Notes: a model not told the origin generated them from the sequence alone. DNA of 29,049 nt from Bremia lactucae (GCF_004359215.1 NC_090613.1:449894-478942), one strand, 5' to 3'. Positions 7,515-18,002 are shown, numbered from the stretch's first letter. Numbers and translations are program-made.

Positions 7515-10500
7515 TTGTATCAATTGCCACGCCCACGTATCATGAGTTGGGAGAATCCAATCGATAGCGACACCGAGCGCGACGATCCTGGCGGCCTTGG
7601 TCTCGCCCCAGGCTCCATCGTCTCCCAGGAAGATGCGTGGGCCGTGATCTCGAGTTACTTTGAGGAAAAAGGTCTCGTACGGCAGCAATTAGACTCGTTC
7701 GATGAGTTTATCCAGAACACCATGCAAGAGCTTGTTGACGACTCGCGCTCGATTCGTATCAACCCGGAAGCGCAATACGCACCGGGTCAGGCGAAAGCGA
7801 ACACGGATACGATCTACAATATCTCGTTTGGTCAGATTTATCTCTCAAAACCCACGATGACAGAAGCCGATGGCTCGACTAGCGTCATGTTTCCACACGA
7901 AGCTCGTCTGCGGAATCTCACGTACTCGGCGCCATTGTACGTGGATGTGGTGTGTGAAAAGTACCAAGCACCGGCGTCAGGGCCGGCAAACCTCGAAGAT
8001 ATGGATCCTTACGACGAAGTCGAGACGCCAAAAGAGTTTATAGGCATGGTGCCCATCATGTTGCGGTCACAATACTGCGTCTTGACACACAAAACCGACA
8101 AGGAATTAACCGAATTGAACGAGTGTGTATACGATCAAGGGGGGTACTTTATTATCAATGGCAGTGAAAAGGTTCTCATTGCGCAAGAACGAATGAGCAA
8201 TAACCACGTCTATTGTTTTCGAAAAAACGCCGCATCCAAGTACAGTTGGGTCTGTGAAACACGCTCGCACGTTGAGCACGGTGTTCGTCCAACAAGTACC
8301 ATGTATGTGCAAATGTATCAAAAAGGAGGGGGCAAAAGCGCCATCACAGGCAATCAAATTCGAGCGGTGATTCCATACATTCGTCAAGATATTCCAGTTG
8401 TCATTATCTTTCGTGCGCTCGGTTTTGTCGCGGATCGAGAGATTCTGGAACACATTTGTTATGATTTTTCCGATGCCGAACTCATGGAGCGCTTTAAATC
8501 GTCCCTTGAAGAAGCATTTGTGATTCAAGAACAAGAAGTGGCTTTGGATTTTATTGGACGTCGAGGCAGTGCGATTAATGTCAGCAAAGCGGACCGAATT
8601 CGGTATGCTCAAGACATTTTACAGAAAGAAATGCTTCCTCACGTGGGCGTGGAGGACCACAATGAGACGAAAAAGGCTTATTTTCTTGGCTATGTGGTTC
8701 ATAAACTTCTCATGTGCTCTCTAGGTCGCATTGGCGAAGATGATCGAGACCATTACGGCAACAAACGTTTGGATCTTGCTGGACCGCTTCTTGGCGGATT
8801 GTTTCGCGTCTTGTTTAAGAAATTGACAAAAGACGTGAAATCGTTTTTGCAAAAGTGTGTCGACAATGGCAAAGATTTCAACTTGACTCTGGCCATTCGG
8901 TCCCGTACGATCACGAATGGACTGCGGTATTCGCTAGCCACGGGCAATTGGGGCATGCAAAAGACTGCATCGAAAGCTGGCGTATCGCAAGTATTAAATC
9001 GATTGACGTATGCGTCGTCGCTGTCCCATTTGCGTCGTTTAAACACGCCATTGGGGCGAGAAGGCAAGCAAGCACAGCCTCGTCAGCTTCACAATACGCA
9101 TTGGGGCATGATTTGTCCAGCGGAGACGCCCGAAGGCCAAGCAGTGGGTCTTGTGAAGAATTTGGCGTTAATGGCGTACATTTCCGTTGGTTCGCCGCAA
9201 GCTCCGATTTTAGAGTTCCTAGAAGAGTGGGCGACGGAGAATTTGGAAGAGATTAAGCCTCAGATCATTCCACATTCGACCAAGATCTTTGTAAATGGCA
9301 ATTGGGTCGGGGTACATCGCGAGCCTAACGAATTGATCCGTACGCTACGATCGCTACGTCGGTGTGTAGACATTGATGCCGAAGTGTCTGTGATTCGAGA
9401 TTTAATGAACAAAGAGCTCCGAATTTACACGGACGCTGGTCGTGTCTGTCGTCCGCTATTTATTGTGGAAGACAATCAATTGCTTTTGCAAAAGGAACAA
9501 GTCGTGAAGTTACAGAATCACAAGATTACCAATTACCGCTGGCATAACCTCTTGACAGACGGTGTCGTAGAGCTCATTGATACGGAAGAAGAAGAAGTTT
9601 GTATGATTGCAATGGAGCCGAAAGACGTTGGCATGGGCTCGCAGATCCACACACACTGCGAAATCCATCCGTCCATGATTCTTGGAATTTGTGCCAGTAT
9701 TATCCCATTCCCCGATCATAATCAGTCGCCACGTAACACATATCAATCTGCCATGGGCAAACAAGCCATGGGGATCTACTGTTCAAACTTTCGAGCTCGG
9801 ATGGACACGATGGCGAATGTATTGAATTACCCTCAGAAGCCTCTTGTGACGACGCGAGCCATGGAGTATTTGCATTTTCGAGAGCTTCCTTCTGGAATCA
9901 ATGCGATTGTCGGCATTGCGTCGTATACGGGGTATAACCAGGAAGATTCGTTAATTATGAATCAAAGTGCCATTGACCGTGGTTTCTTTCGATCAACGTT
10001 TTACCGGTGCTACATTGATCAAGAACGGAACAAAAGTCCTCATGGTGGCCCAGGGGGTGGCGGCGCTGGAGGCGCGAATTGTGAAGAATTTGAAAAGCCG
10101 TCACGTGAGAATTGTCTGGGGTTACGTCATGGAAGTTACCATAAGCTCGATAACGATGGATTGGTGGCTCCCGGTACTCGCGTTAGTGGCAATGATATTA
10201 TTATTGGCAAGACATCGCCATTACCGCAATCGGAAGACTCGTCACTCGAGCAGCGTCACCAAAAGCGCGACGCGAGTACCGCATTACGATCGCATGAGAA
10301 TGGAATCATTGACAGTGTCATGCTCACGACTAATGCCGATGGCTTTAAGTTCACCAAAGTACGTTTCCGGAACATTCGAGTGCCTCAGATTGGTGACAAG
10401 TTTGCATCACGGCATGGTCAAAAGGGTACGATTGGAATGACGTACCGTCAAGAAGACATGCCATTTACAGTCGAAGGGATTACGCCGGACATTGTCGTGA

Positions 10501-11156
10501 ATCCTCATGCCATTCCGTCACGTATGACTGTAGGACATCTCGTCGAGTGTTTGCTTGGCAAAGTGTCTTCTCAAACGGGCGATGAAGGCGATGCGACGCC
10601 CTTTACGGACGTGACGGTTCAAGCCATTGCCGATACACTGCATAACTTGGGCTATCAAAAACACGGCAATGAAGTCATGTACAGTGGCCACACGGGTCGT
10701 CGCCTCACGGCGCAAATTTTCATTGGCCCGACGTTTTATCAACGTCTTAAGCACATGGTCGACGACAAGATTCATTCGCGCTCGCGGGGGCCCGTAACGA
10801 TGCTCACCCGGCAGCCAATGGAAGGTCGAGCTCGCGAAGGTGGACTCCGAATGGGCGAGATGGAGCGCGATTGTTTGATTTCCCACGGCTCGGCCAACTT
10901 TTTAATGGATCGCCTCTTTGCCAACTCGGACGCGTATCGAGTGCACGTATGCGACGTGTGTGGTATCATTGCCATTGCGAATCTCCGTAAAATGACCTTT
11001 GAGTGCCGCACATGTCGGAACAAGACGCAGATCTCACAAGTCCATATTCCCTACTCGTGCAAACTGCTTTTCCAGGAACTCATGTCCATGTCGATTGCCC
11101 CACGTTTGTTCACGCTTGGGAACCCCAATATTAGCGCGAAACCTCGTCTAGCGTAA
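7515..11156 (+). CDS. RPB2: RNA polymerase II second-largest subunit RPB2
   Basis: Pol II core subunit that forms one side of the active cleft in the nucleus. It is a single uninterrupted frame of 1213 residues (yeast 1224, human 1174). Family landmarks in order are [18 protein letters not shown] near residue 210, [18 protein letters not shown] (529-546), [20 protein letters not shown] with acidic residues E810 and D811 next to the active centre, [18 protein letters not shown], and [17 protein letters not shown]. The C-terminal clamp has a zinc site: C1146, C1149, C1164 and C1167. No intron is needed and no stop interrupts it. The in-frame ATG at 7542 (residue 10, [10 protein letters not shown]) is the more likely start, because RPB2 proteins often begin close to such an acidic segment and the putative Inr sits just upstream of 7515. 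A glycine-rich insert (about residues 844-855) is absent from yeast Rpb2 as I recall it. The gene is presumably single-copy and constitutive. Confidence 0.97.
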   Translation: MYQLPRPRIMSWENPIDSDTERDDPGGLGLAPGSIVSQEDAWAVISSYFEEKGLVRQQLDSFDEFIQNTMQELVDDSRSIRINPEAQYAPGQAKANTDTIYNISFGQIYLSKPTMTEADGSTSVMFPHEARLRNLTYSAPLYVDVVCEKYQAPASGPANLEDMDPYDEVETPKEFIGMVPIMLRSQYCVLTHKTDKELTELNECVYDQGGYFIINGSEKVLIAQERMSNNHVYCFRKNAASKYSWVCETRSHVEHGVRPTSTMYVQMYQKGGGKSAITGNQIRAVIPYIRQDIPVVIIFRALGFVADREILEHICYDFSDAELMERFKSSLEEAFVIQEQEVALDFIGRRGSAINVSKADRIRYAQDILQKEMLPHVGVEDHNETKKAYFLGYVVHKLLMCSLGRIGEDDRDHYGNKRLDLAGPLLGGLFRVLFKKLTKDVKSFLQKCVDNGKDFNLTLAIRSRTITNGLRYSLATGNWGMQKTASKAGVSQVLNRLTYASSLSHLRRLNTPLGREGKQAQPRQLHNTHWGMICPAETPEGQAVGLVKNLALMAYISVGSPQAPILEFLEEWATENLEEIKPQIIPHSTKIFVNGNWVGVHREPNELIRTLRSLRRCVDIDAEVSVIRDLMNKELRIYTDAGRVCRPLFIVEDNQLLLQKEQVVKLQNHKITNYRWHNLLTDGVVELIDTEEEEVCMIAMEPKDVGMGSQIHTHCEIHPSMILGICASIIPFPDHNQSPRNTYQSAMGKQAMGIYCSNFRARMDTMANVLNYPQKPLVTTRAMEYLHFRELPSGINAIVGIASYTGYNQEDSLIMNQSAIDRGFFRSTFYRCYIDQERNKSPHGGPGGGGAGGANCEEFEKPSRENCLGLRHGSYHKLDNDGLVAPGTRVSGNDIIIGKTSPLPQSEDSSLEQRHQKRDASTALRSHENGIIDSVMLTTNADGFKFTKVRFRNIRVPQIGDKFASRHGQKGTIGMTYRQEDMPFTVEGITPDIVVNPHAIPSRMTVGHLVECLLGKVSSQTGDEGDATPFTDVTVQAIADTLHNLGYQKHGNEVMYSGHTGRRLTAQIFIGPTFYQRLKHMVDDKIHSRSRGPVTMLTRQPMEGRAREGGLRMGEMERDCLISHGSANFLMDRLFANSDAYRVHVCDVCGIIAIANLRKMTFECRTCRNKTQISQVHIPYSCKLLFQELMSMSIAPRLFTLGNPNISAKPRLA

Positions 11157-12505
11157 CGTAGAGTGGTGACTGTGAGAAATCATATCCTCTTTAGTTTTAT
11201 GCGCATTTTAATTTTATGAGATACAGATGTAATGATGCCTGAAGCAATAGAATCTCCATTTTAGATTCGATCTTATGAGAAATTTGCCGTCAGTGCGGCC
11301 TTTCAATACCGATTATGAGCTAAGTATGCCCATAGGATCACCCAAAAGCTCAAATATGTGTATGAGCAAGCGATAGCAATAGCACATTGGGCTGCAGCGT
11401 CGAAGAAGTCTGACACATATTTTTAGTACACTCGACAGTGTAAGGCCATGCATTCAAGTTATCGTAAAGATTTTCTTATTCGTACAGTGACTTGAACACA
11501 GCGCCTTTTAAAGATTTTTACATCGTTGAACATCTGACACCTCACTGAAGCCGGTCGTATAATTATCGTTAACACACTCGGCTTTGGCTCAGATATTCTA
11601 CAACTCATCCTTTTTATTCTGATTTTAAATTTCAGTTTTACGACTCGGCATCTGACTACCTTTGCAATTTCAAAGAGAAGTGCTAATTAAATTAAGGACT
11701 TCACCCAATATTGTAATCGAGGGCAAATTTGACAAACTTTTTTCGTCTACCATGGAGCGATGCCCGTGATAAATCCCAATCAGCACACAATATGCTTTAT
11801 CAAAGGATACTATTTTTTGATCGCGGCCGCTTCGGATCGCACTCATAAACGAGATACCTACCTCCTTGACGGCATCGTGGGAATTCAATTAACATGTTCG
11901 TCTAATTGCAAACCAGAGCGTTGTTCAAAAGGTGAATGAAAAGATCAAAATGTTATATGCTCCAATTTTATTTACGACTGAAATTACAAGGCGGAGATGC
12001 AATCGTATTTTTACAGTGAAACAGTCCTTAAGGTTTTCGTTGGCATGCGTAGGTATCAAAGTACACGCAGCATGAAGTTTCGTAGTTAGCCATCTTGTCA
12101 AATCCTCTTTCTCCTTCGATTGTGATTCCCTGACGATCTGTTAGTTGGTGTTTCATTGTGTTCTGCTACCGCCTTGTTCTTAGAACGCGTTTTGAAAAAA
12201 AAACTGATTCTTGTGCTTGCTAATAATTAATAATTTTAGTACCGACTGCTGGATAAGGGTTATGAAAGCTGTGGTTTATTACATCGCATCTCGTTGTTAG
12301 TGTTTTAACCCTTGTTTCCACGAAACCTTCTACAAAATAATAATTTATAGAGCTTTTAAGCTTAAACTGCACTATTTCTGATATTTAAGACAAAAAAAGA
12401 GACAAAATCCTTTTTTGGAACGACCGTTCCGTGAGTCTTATGCTAAAACGCGGGACAAGATTTTTAATCGCTTATTTCTTTGAACGTCGCTTCCCACCGA
12501 TTAAA
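11157..12505. other. Intergenic region between RPB2 and the desaturase
   Basis: About 1.35 kb of AT-rich DNA. Open frames are short and lack recognisable domains. No LTR, tRNA or rRNA was recognised. It should contain the RPB2 3' end and the desaturase promoter. I see no clear AATAAA directly after the RPB2 stop; an ATTTTAATTTTATG stretch lies near 11205-11218. Confidence 0.5.
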
Positions 12506-12522
12506 ACACTTCCACTTTGGCG
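12503..12522 (+). promoter_or_regulatory. Inr/FPR-type start site of the desaturase gene
   Basis: AACACTTCCACTTTGGCG closely resembles the oomycete composite start site, an Inr (CACTTCC) followed by an FPR (ACTTTGGC). It lies 50-65 bases before the ATG at 12572, within the usual short-leader distance of oomycete genes. Confidence 0.5.
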
Positions 12523-12571
12523 TCGCCACGAATACAAGTAGCATAACCTTATATTATCTGAAGCACCCAAG

Positions 12572-13624
12572 ATGTGCAAAGTCGAGAAGAGCGTCATGCC
12601 TGCTATGGCCCCCGTGCAGCCGCAAGTCACCAAACCGCAATTTATCCAGGCGCACGAGCCGCAGCACGATTTCCACTGGACACCGACCGACGAGCCGCAT
12701 GCCACGCGCCGGAAGCTCATTATGGCCAAGTATCCGGAAGTGAAGAAGCTTTTTGGGCATTGCTGGAAGACTAAGTACATATGCGTGGCCGTTGTGGCAC
12801 TGCAGACGTACCTGGCGCTACAGGCTCAGTACATGTCGTGGCCTGTGTACCTCTTTGTCTTGTACTTTGTCAGTGGCACGGCAAACCACGGCATGACGAT
12901 GGGCATGCACGAAATTACGCACAATCTGGCGTTTAAGAAGCCGCTGCACAATAAATTGTTCGGTTTCGTGGCAAATCTGCCTGTAGGCTTGCCTGCGTCG
13001 ATTTCTTTTAAACGGTATCACCTCGAGCATCATCGGTATCAAGGAGTCGAAGGCGTGGACGTGGACCTTCCGACGGATTTTGAAGGCAAGATGATTGCGA
13101 ATAAATTTACCAAGTTTCTCTATATCCTATTCCATGCGTTTTTTTATGTGGGCCGCCCACTTATTGTGAACCCCAAGAAGCCAGGCAAATGGGAATATAT
13201 CAATGCTGCCGTGTGTCTAAGCTACGATTGCTTAATTTACGTTTACGGAGGACTCTCGGGGTTTCTATATCTGCTCTTAGGCACGATGCTCGGCTGCGGT
13301 ATCCACCCTGTTGCTGGTCACTTTATTGCCGAGCATTATGAGTTTACACTGGGGTACGAAACGTACTCGTATTACGGCATTTTAAACCGCTTGACATTTA
13401 ATGTGGGGTTACACAATGAACACCACGACTTTCCGTTTGTTGCTGGCTCGCGTCTCCACGAAGTGCGTGCACTCGCCCCCGAGTTTTACGAAAATCTCCC
13501 GAGCCACAAGTCGTGGGTCAAGGTGCTGGTAGACTTTATCATGGACGAAAGCATGAACCCATTCTCCCGTGTCAAACGCCAAACTATTGAGGACAATGAC
13601 CAGGGCAAGATTAAGAGCGAATAG
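12572..13624 (+). CDS. Sphingolipid delta-4 desaturase (dihydroceramide desaturase, DES1/DEGS type)
   Basis: This enzyme would introduce the trans double bond at C4 of the sphingoid base of dihydroceramide, giving ceramide, in the ER membrane with electrons from cytochrome b5. It has 350 residues (human DEGS1 323). The N-terminal Lipid_DES signature is visible as DFHWTPTDEPHATRRK near residue 33, then KYPEVKKLFG. The three histidine boxes that bind the di-iron centre are all present: HEITH at 113-117, HLEHH at 150-154 and HNEHH at 281-285. HPVAGHFIAEHY near 250 is also typical. Hydrophobic segments lie near residues 68-105, 185-200 and 215-250. The ATG at 12572 is the first in frame and follows an Inr/FPR-like site. 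No intron is seen. The 3' end from codon 96 onward is repeated at 16413-17179. Delta-4 activity is inferred from family resemblance; a C4-hydroxylase side activity cannot be excluded. Confidence 0.95.
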   Translation: MCKVEKSVMPAMAPVQPQVTKPQFIQAHEPQHDFHWTPTDEPHATRRKLIMAKYPEVKKLFGHCWKTKYICVAVVALQTYLALQAQYMSWPVYLFVLYFVSGTANHGMTMGMHEITHNLAFKKPLHNKLFGFVANLPVGLPASISFKRYHLEHHRYQGVEGVDVDLPTDFEGKMIANKFTKFLYILFHAFFYVGRPLIVNPKKPGKWEYINAAVCLSYDCLIYVYGGLSGFLYLLLGTMLGCGIHPVAGHFIAEHYEFTLGYETYSYYGILNRLTFNVGLHNEHHDFPFVAGSRLHEVRALAPEFYENLPSHKSWVKVLVDFIMDESMNPFSRVKRQTIEDNDQGKIKSE

Positions 13625-13682
13625 ACGACGTTCAGAGGAGAGGGTACATGATCGAAGCGAGTAACCTACTAACATCTAGTCG

Positions 13683-13688
13683 AATAAA
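13683..13688 (+). terminator. Candidate polyadenylation signal of the desaturase
   Basis: AATAAA lies 59 bases after the stop codon. A second AATAAA occurs at 13769-13774. Oomycete polyadenylation does not depend strictly on this hexamer, so this is a candidate only. It recurs in the repeat at 17238-17243. Confidence 0.4.
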
Positions 13689-13898
13689 GTACACGCGTTA
13701 GTATATACCGGTATTTGTCATTTCACATGTGTATTTCGAATCGCATAAGCGTTGGAAATGGACTGCAATAAAAAGGGAATCGGTATAGACACCCCTTTAG
13801 GTATAGCCACACACCCTCCCCGTCTGTTGTTTTAATTGAAAAAACTACAGATTAAAAATTTATCGTTAGATTATTTCGCCATATTGCAAAATTTGTAA

Positions 13899-14045
13899 TT
13901 TAAAATTAGATAAAAGGGTATTTTTCCCATAAAGTAAATGTACCACAACAACGGTTCCTTAACCGATGGGGCACACATCGGTTAAGGAACCGTTGTTGTG
14001 GTACATTTACTTTATGGGAAAAATACCCTTTTATCTAATTTTAAA
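13899..14045. repeat. Perfect palindrome, 70-bp arms and 7-nt loop, at the family B 5' LTR
   Basis: The left arm 13899-13968 and right arm 13976-14045 are exact reverse complements by inspection, with loop GGGCACA at 13969-13975. The right arm is the first part of the family B LTR, so the left arm is an inverted copy of the LTR head attached to its own start. The LTR's expected TGTA terminus is replaced at the centre. The same palindrome recurs at 17454-17600 in the repeat. Confidence 0.9.
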
Positions 14046-14447
14046 ATAGTTAGTTGCTTAAATCCCATTTATTATGGGTAACAAATGTGGTCGCCGCCAG
14101 ATATAAATCCGGCGGCCAAAATCTATTTTTAATTTAGCTAGGGTAAGGGTTTCAGATTTAGATAATTAAATAAAGTGCAGTTTTTCCTTTGATCTCAAAG
14201 CGTTAAGTGCCTTTCTAAAGCTTGCGCATTGATCTGTAAGATATAGAAGCCTTTTTAAAGTGATTACTCTTGGGCACTAGTTGCTACTTGGTTCTACGAA
14301 CCCCTGAATGCCTTGAACTAGGATTCCTTATGCTTTAATAGCTTGTACGACTCCCTGATTTGTTAAACCCATTAGTTTAATAAAATTAAGTGACTCTTTG
14401 AGCCCAAAGTCTTCCGCTGATTTTAGGAGCAAGGTAGCTCCGCTACA
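13966..14447 (+). repeat. 5' LTR of gypsy family B
   Basis: It aligns with 24316-24796 from ATGGGGCACAC to CTCCGCTACA, with roughly nine in ten positions identical by eye and small indels. It lacks the terminal TGTA that the 3' LTR has, because of the palindrome. The level of difference between the two LTRs indicates an old insertion. Confidence 0.85.
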
Positions 14448-14448
14448 C

Positions 14449-14456
14449 TGGTAGCA
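14449..14456 (+). promoter_or_regulatory. Primer-binding site of family B
   Basis: TGGTAGCA lies one base after the LTR end CTACA. The octamer matches the complement of the initiator tRNA-Met 3' end and is shared with family A (6596-6603). It recurs at 18004-18011. Confidence 0.6.
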
Positions 14457-14506
14457 ATCGTAGTCAATCTACGCCTGAGTCTTTACAATACTAAACCCTT
14501 ACAATA

Positions 14507-15334
14507 ATGGAAGAGGTTCCAGAATTGTCAGAAGCGCAACGCGCCGCTTATGACAAACTTAAAAGCTTATTTGGGCTTGAGCACGTGGAATTGATTATCT
14601 CCCGGGGACCAGCGGTCCTGCATGCAAGGCTTGAAGCCTTCATGCGGTACGAAGTCTCCCTGATCTATCAGGTTTCGGAAACTTAGCGGCATCTATGCCA
14701 ACCCGGTACATCTCCGTACCTGACTCAGAGCCGAGGGATCGCTCTCTAACTGTAAATATGAAGACATTTGAGGGAAAAGTGGAGAAAATCTGCCTTTTTG
14801 GATTAAGCAGATGGAAGTGTCCATAGATTCCGCCTTGTTCTTATCAGAACGGCAAAAGTGGCAACGGCAATTTCAAACTTGGAGGCAGCGCCATGGAGTG
14901 GGCACTAACGTGCAGCACGTCCATAATGACGCTTTTCCCTCATGGATTTCGCTAAAACAGCAATGTTCAGCATGTTTGCACCGCCTGATCAGGCTTATCG
15001 CATGCGAGCACGGCTCCTAGCAACTCAACAGGGTAAAAAAAACCTAGGAGACTTTGTCCAGGAGTTGAGAACTCTCATTGCATATATGCATCAAGACCCG
15101 GTGCAAGAAGCAATTGTAGTGACCATCTTTATTGGAGTGCTGAATGAGGGCGTTGCCCGGACGGAAATATTCCGACCCCATCCTGCTACGTTCGAAGAAT
15201 CAGTTGCCATAGCGCTACGCGCCGAGTCCGACTTTAAGTCTGCTCGCGTTAGCACGCCTGTTTACCGAACAAGCTCTTCGAGCACATGGAATCCGTTTAA
15301 TAGAGCAAAACTCATGGATTTTAAGCCTCGTTGA
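14507..15334 (+). pseudogene. Family B Gag, decayed
   Basis: It starts with MEEVPELSEAQRAAYDKL at 14507, stops at 14684-14686, and continues in other frames. One carries [18 protein letters not shown] near 14697. A frame from 14811 carries FLSERQKWQRQFQTW. A frame from 14942 carries FAPPDQAYRMRARLLATQQG, LGDFVQELRTLIAYM and ARTEIFRPHPATFEESV, typical of the gypsy Retrotrans_gag capsid domain. At least three frame breaks show it is not functional. It normally builds the particle. It is repeated at 18062-18889. Confidence 0.8.
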
Positions 15335-15386
15335 GGAAAGAGAAGAGGCTGATCAAGCTGTGGAACAGCATAAGACCATCCGTTGA

Positions 15387-15428
15387 TGTTATATGTGCAG
15401 AAGCACGAAACATTTACGTCAGGCTTGC
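15387..15428 (+). other. Family B Gag zinc knuckle
   Basis: Encodes CYMCRSTKHLRQAC, a perfect C-x2-C-x4-H-x4-C knuckle. An in-frame TGA directly precedes it, so it is cut off from the rest of Gag. It is repeated at 18942-18983. Confidence 0.85.
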
Positions 15429-15649
15429 CCGCTTCGAATTTCGCGTGAAGCTTGAAAGAGCTCCAACTCCGACATATACCAGAGATCTGGTACGGTGCGG
15501 GAAAGCGTCGATACCCAGTAGGTGCGGTGTGCCCTACTGGGGAAGACCTAGAATCTGTTGAACCTCTCGGAGGTGAGAATAAACAGAACCTAGCCCCAAA
15601 TAGCTCGGTGCTTAAAGGCACGGGACGAGAGTACAAGCCTGGCTTGCTA

Positions 15650-15950
15650 GTCGCACAAGCGACTGTAAAGGGCTTTGATAAGCCGTGTCAATTTCAATTG
15701 ACTCAGGAGCGTCTTGCAATTATGCTCGACGACTTTCCCTTGAAGGAAGTCAACGATACGTTGAGGCGCTTGAAGCTCATGAAGGTGATACAATCACTGT
15801 TCGCTTAGCGACTGGGACTCGTGTCACTGTTTCCAAAGTTCCATTGAGCTTAAGTATAAAGTTTCTGGACTTTGATAGTATGGAACGCTGTTTCGTCCTG
15901 GATTTGGATTCGGATTATGATCTCATCCTTGGTATGGCCTGGTAAGAACA
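15650..15950 (+). pseudogene. Family B retropepsin-like protease, decayed
   Basis: Encodes SIDSGASCNYARR (DSGA active site) near 15695, then ITVRLATGTRVTVSKVPL and LDLDSDYDLILGMAW near 15900-15943, the strand and ILG motif of a retropepsin. A stop follows MAW at 15943-15945, where the relative at 16410-16229 reads on (AWLEHHEP). It is repeated at 19205-19505. Confidence 0.85.
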
Positions 15951-16255
15951 CCATGAGCCATGAATCGATTGGAGATCTAAGACCTTAGGCGCCACGCGCA
16001 ATGTTCCTAGCAAAGTTTTGGAGAGTCATGAACCCACCTTTGCTAGACAACAAAAGCGCTATGGGCGCGGATCATTGAATGAGTCTGTCAGTGTTTTAGA
16101 CATTGGCATGTCTGAGTTAATAAACTCTAATGTTAAAAACATTAATTCTGAGCCCGACTCAGCAGAAATAAGTGGAACGGCACGTACTCCGTCGAGTGAC
16201 ACTCGTTGTAATAACGATTGACTGAATTCTAAAAGCACTGTTGGCCTAAGGTGGG
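15951..16255 (+). pseudogene. Family B protease-RT linker, first part
   Basis: Continues the polyprotein in other frames (ESHEPTFARQQKRYGRG near 16020, ESVSVLDIGMSELINS near 16081) up to a short block ending GGCCTAAGGTGGGATCAT. The 2-N-joined repeat matches this region exactly only as far as 16104; beyond that 19660-19810 is clearly homologous but diverged. At about 16256 the sequence switches to an inverted protease copy. Confidence 0.65.
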
Positions 16256-16410
16256 ATCATGACTCTCCAAAACTTTGCTAGGAACATTGCGCATGGCGCC
16301 TAAGGTCTTAGACCTCCAATCGATCCATGGCTCATGGTGTTCTAACCAGGCTATTCCAAGGATGAGATCATATCTCGAATCCAAACCAAGAACGAGACAG
16401 CGTTCCATAC
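16229..16410 (-). pseudogene. Inverted, diverged family B protease fragment at the assembly join
   Basis: The minus strand reads from 16410 without interruption: MERCLVLGLDSRYDLILGIAW, then LEHHEPWIDWRSKTLGA. It is a diverged copy (about one base in ten different by eye) of plus-strand 15880-16030, with which it forms an inverted repeat separated by about 225 bases. It lacks the stop that ends the plus-strand copy's motif. It ends exactly at the Ns. Confidence 0.8.
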
Positions 16411-16412
16411 NN
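16411..16412. other. Two-N scaffold join
   Basis: Two Ns separate the inverted protease fragment from sequence that starts in the middle of the desaturase gene. It is probably an artificial join between contigs. Confidence 0.9.
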
Positions 16413-17179
16413 TCTTGTACTTTGTCAGTGGCACGGCAAACCACGGCATGACGATGGGCATGCACGAAATTACGCACAATCTGGCGTTTAAGAAGCCGCT
16501 GCACAATAAATTGTTCGGTTTCGTGGCAAATCTGCCTGTAGGCTTGCCTGCGTCGATTTCTTTTAAACGGTATCACCTCGAGCATCATCGGTATCAAGGA
16601 GTCGAAGGCGTGGACGTGGACCTTCCGACGGATTTTGAAGGCAAGATGATTGCGAATAAATTTACCAAGTTTCTCTATATCCTATTCCATGCGTTTTTTT
16701 ATGTGGGCCGCCCACTTATTGTGAACCCCAAGAAGCCAGGCAAATGGGAATATATCAATGCTGCCGTGTGTCTAAGCTACGATTGCTTAATTTACGTTTA
16801 CGGAGGACTCTCGGGGTTTCTATATCTGCTCTTAGGCACGATGCTCGGCTGCGGTATCCACCCTGTTGCTGGTCACTTTATTGCCGAGCATTATGAGTTT
16901 ACACTGGGGTACGAAACGTACTCGTATTACGGCATTTTAAACCGCTTGACATTTAATGTGGGGTTACACAATGAACACCACGACTTTCCGTTTGTTGCTG
17001 GCTCGCGTCTCCACGAAGTGCGTGCACTCGCCCCCGAGTTTTACGAAAATCTCCCGAGCCACAAGTCGTGGGTCAAGGTGCTGGTAGACTTTATCATGGA
17101 CGAAAGCATGAACCCATTCTCCCGTGTCAAACGCCAAACTATTGAGGACAATGACCAGGGCAAGATTAAGAGCGAATAG
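16413..17179 (+). pseudogene. 5'-truncated second copy of the delta-4 desaturase
   Basis: It starts inside codon 96 of the gene at 12572 and is identical to it to the stop at 17179. All three histidine boxes are kept, but the N-terminal 95 residues, the start codon and the promoter are missing. The first ATG available is internal. It could be the same gene appearing twice through unmerged contigs, an allele, or a real truncated duplicate. It should not be counted as a second gene. Confidence 0.9.
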
Positions 17180-17453
17180 ACGACGTTCAGAGGAGAGGGT
17201 ACATGATCGAAGCGAGTAACCTACTAACATCTAGTCGAATAAAGTACACGCGTTAGTATATACCGGTATTTGTCATTTCACATGTGTATTTCGAATCGCA
17301 TAAGCGTTGGAAATGGACTGCAATAAAAAGGGAATCGGTATAGACACCCCTTTAGGTATAGCCACACACCCTCCCCGTCTGTTGTTTTAATTGAAAAAAC
17401 TACAGATTAAAAATTTATCGTTAAATTATTTCGCCATATTGCAAAATTTGTAA

Positions 17454-17600
17454 TTTAAAATTAGATAAAAGGGTATTTTTCCCATAAAGTAAATGTACCA
17501 CAACAACGGTTCCTTAACCGATGGGGCACACATCGGTTAAGGAACCGTTGTTGTGGTACATTTACTTTATGGGAAAAATACCCTTTTATCTAATTTTAAA
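17454..17600. repeat. Second copy of the LTR-head palindrome
   Basis: Arms 17454-17523 and 17531-17600, loop 17524-17530. Identical to 13899-14045. Confidence 0.9.
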
Positions 17601-18002
17601 ATAGTTAGTTGCTTAAATCCCATTTATTATGGGTAACAAATGTGGTCGCCGCCAGATATAAATCCGGCGGCCAAAATCTATTTTTAATTTAGCTAGGGTA
17701 AGGGTTTCAGATTTAGATAATTAAATAAAGTGCAGTTTTTCCTTTGATCTCAAAGCGTTAAGTGCCTTTCTAAAGCTTGCGCATTGATCTGTAAGATATA
17801 GAAGCCTTTTTAAAGTGATTACTCTTGGGCACTAGTTGCTACTTGGTTCTACGAACCCCTGAATGCCTTGAACTAGGATTCCTTATGCTTTAATAGCTTG
17901 TACGACTCCCTGATTTGTTAAACCCATTAGTTTAATAAAATTAAGTGACTCTTTGAGCCCAAAGTCTTCCGCTGATTTTAGGAGCAAGGTAGCTCCGCTA
18001 CA
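17521..18002 (+). repeat. 5' LTR of family B (repeat copy)
   Basis: Identical to 13966-14447. It is followed by the primer-binding site at 18004-18011. Physically this copy belongs with the rest of the element to 24796. Confidence 0.85.

Noticed and set aside
8106..8612. Minus-strand open frame inside RPB2
   Set aside because: Antisense shadow of a strongly conserved coding region; no domain. The same holds for other open frames opposite or out of frame within RPB2.
11670..11888. Minus-strand open frame of 72 codons between RPB2 and the desaturase
   Set aside because: Short, no domain recognised, and no start-site motif upstream; could not be supported.
13409..13675. Minus-strand open frame over the desaturase 3' end
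   Set aside because: Antisense to conserved desaturase motifs and duplicated with them; no recognised domain.
16229..16597. Minus-strand open frame spanning the 2-N join
   Set aside because: It fuses the inverted protease fragment to antisense desaturase sequence through two Ns, so it is an artefact of the join.
16413..17179. A second functional desaturase gene starting at an internal ATG
   Set aside because: It lacks 95 N-terminal codons and a promoter and is identical to the first gene, starting at a scaffold join.
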